DNA of 6,056 bases, from assembly GCA_007695205.1 (NCBI GenBank), contig REEF01000813.1, forward strand, positions 1 to 6,056. Direction: 5' to 3'. Shown here piece by piece: positions 4,757-6,056 of the stretch. Origin of the DNA: Planctomycetaceae bacterium (lineage in GTDB: Bacteria > Planctomycetota > Planctomycetia > Pirellulales > Pirellulaceae). Under the pieces are notes generated by a model. It was not told the origin of the DNA, searched no databases, and saw only the letters and a program-made list of their open reading frames with translations. A program made the position numbers and the translations under genes. How positions within the stretch are numbered: position 1 is the stretch's first letter; every line of letters begins with the position of its first letter.

Positions 4757-6056
4757 GCCATCCGCCAAAGCGGATCAGTCTGGAAGATTGGGACCAGCGT
4801 TACGCGGAACTGGTCGACGCGGGGTTACACGAGCCGGCCTATGGCGGGCCGCTGCGCCGCCATGCCGAATCCGGGGATCGGCGGCTGACGCGGTTACAAC
4901 TGGATAACTCGGCCGCAGCCCTGCAATTATGGAACTTCCTGCTGACCGAAGAGCAGCGGTTGCGGCAGGCACGCGAAGCGGGCTGGCAGATCCTGGGGAC
5001 GGTGAAAGACCTGGGAACGATCCCCGTGATGGCCTACGCCCTGCGACGCGTGGTCGCCTTCTATCCGGACGGCGCCTGGTGGCTACCGTGCCTGATGGAG
5101 GATCAGACCCGCGTGCTGCAAACGGCCGATTCGCTGGGCATCGACGATTCGTTCTGTCCGGTACGTGCGATGCTGGGAGCCTTCGCCAACCAGGCCCATT
5201 TCCCGCTGCCCGATCTACTGACCTGCAGTGTCGGAGCCACCTGCGACGATGTGTCGGCGTTGGCCCAACGACTGGAACGCATGGGCCATCCGATTCTTTG
5301 GTGGGAGGTGCCGCATCGGCGTCGGCCGGAACCGGGCGAACAAGCTGTTTCGTTGCCCGGCGGATTTCAAGCTCCGGCTTGTCAAGTCGCGCTGGTGCAA
5401 GCGGAACTAACCCGTGTCCGCGACGCGTTGCAGGCTTGGTCCGGCCAACCGTTGGGCGATCGGCAGCTGCGAGCCGGCATCGGGGCAGCGAATCGAGTCC
5501 GCAAGCTGCTGGGCGAATTGCGTTGGTTGGGCTACACGTCCGAGCCCTGCCCGCTGCCCGCTTTGGAAATGCTGGTGGCAGAAATGCTGGCCATCCATTT
5601 CTGCTCGGACCAGCCCGAATCGATCCACGTGCTGGAGCATTTGCTGGCCGAGGTGCGTGCGCGTGTACTGGCCGGGCAGGGCGTCTTGCCGCCGGGCGCC
5701 GTGCGCGTCTTTTGGGTCAATCCGGTGGCCGACCTGCGGGTCATGAACCTGTTGGAAGACGTCGGCGGCCGCATCTGCGGCAGCGAGTATCTGTTCTGTC
5801 ACGCGTTGGACCCGATCCCCGAGGATCTACCGCCGCTGGAAGCGCTGGCACGCTGTGCGTTGGCCGACCCGATGGTCGGTCCCCCGCAGGACCGCAGCCA
5901 GCGGATCTGCCACGAGATACGTCGGTTCGGAGCCCAAGCCGTCGTCATCTCGCGGATCCCCGGCGCCAGTCACTGCGGTCTGGAAGGGCTGGTCATCGCG
6001 GACATGGTTCGCGACCGGTTAGGAATTCCCGTCATCGAGATCGAAGTCCCCCCGAT
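4753..6056 (+). CDS. 2-hydroxyacyl-CoA dehydratase D-component family protein, long form (partial, C-terminus outside window)
   Basis: I translated this frame by hand from 4753; it is open to the window edge for 434 codons. It opens with about 75 residues not seen in its two upstream relatives (EDWDQRYAELVDAG, LQLWNFLLTEEQRL). Then come ILGTVKDLGTIPVM (80-93), FYPDGAWWLPCLMED (103-117), FCPVRAMLGAF (134-144), TCSVGATCDD (157-166), RVFWVNPVADLRVMNLLEDVG (318-338), ALADPMVG (369-376), VISRIPGASHCGLEGL (398-413) and LGIPVIEIEVPP (423-434). Cysteines 135, 164 and 408 occupy the places of the three cluster cysteines of this superfamily; C158 and C342/C349 are extra. The ending suggests only a few tens of residues are missing. 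Together with the preceding gene it may encode the two unequal subunits of one enzyme, as in HadB/HadC or HgdA/HgdB. The pairing is inferred from adjacency and shared fold, and the assignment rests on short motifs, so it is less sure than for the first paralogue. Confidence 0.82.
   Translation, partial: MSHPPKRISLEDWDQRYAELVDAGLHEPAYGGPLRRHAESGDRRLTRLQLDNSAAALQLWNFLLTEEQRLRQAREAGWQILGTVKDLGTIPVMAYALRRVVAFYPDGAWWLPCLMEDQTRVLQTADSLGIDDSFCPVRAMLGAFANQAHFPLPDLLTCSVGATCDDVSALAQRLERMGHPILWWEVPHRRRPEPGEQAVSLPGGFQAPACQVALVQAELTRVRDALQAWSGQPLGDRQLRAGIGAANRVRKLLGELRWLGYTSEPCPLPALEMLVAEMLAIHFCSDQPESIHVLEHLLAEVRARVLAGQGVLPPGAVRVFWVNPVADLRVMNLLEDVGGRICGSEYLFCHALDPIPEDLPPLEALARCALADPMVGPPQDRSQRICHEIRRFGAQAVVISRIPGASHCGLEGLVIADMVRDRLGIPVIEIEVPP

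Overview
The window is 6,056 bases of dense, moderately GC-rich bacterial DNA. It holds five protein genes, two of which are cut by the window edges. A high-GC genome with a selenocysteine elongation factor, several 2-hydroxyacyl-CoA dehydratase-like proteins and a REP-like palindrome of a kind I associate with Planctomycetota suggests a planctomycete or a similar anaerobic or facultative environmental bacterium. The lineage is an inference from style, not a proof.

Layout. Positions 1-1447, minus strand, hold the first 482 codons of selB, the selenocysteine-specific elongation factor; its C-terminal SECIS-binding part lies outside the window. A 239-base divergent intergenic region (1448-1686) follows. 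It contains a 22-bp-armed REP-like inverted repeat (1489-1561), a smaller inverted repeat and a candidate promoter for the rightward genes. From 1687 to the end runs one tight plus-strand operon: a class I SAM-dependent methyltransferase (1687-2493), then three consecutive, mutually diverged members of the 2-hydroxyacyl-CoA dehydratase D-component / BcrC-HgdB superfamily (2490-3689, 3686-4756 and 4753 to beyond the end). Every junction in this operon is a four-base ATGA stop/start overlap.

How they may work together. The first dehydratase-like protein looks like a double-cubane-cluster (YjiM-type) reductase and has six cysteines at family-typical positions. The second and third each keep only three cysteines, the number expected for a single [4Fe-4S] cluster, and could form a heterodimer like the two subunits of classical 2-hydroxyacyl-CoA dehydratases. 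Such enzymes normally need an ATP-dependent ASKHA-fold activator. None is present in the window, so it should lie downstream or elsewhere. The substrate cannot be read from the sequence, but the combination of a small-molecule methyltransferase with three low-potential Fe-S reductase-type subunits in one coupled operon is the most interesting content here. The adjacent selB shows that the cell has selenocysteine machinery, yet none of the four operon genes contains an in-frame UGA within its visible reading frame.
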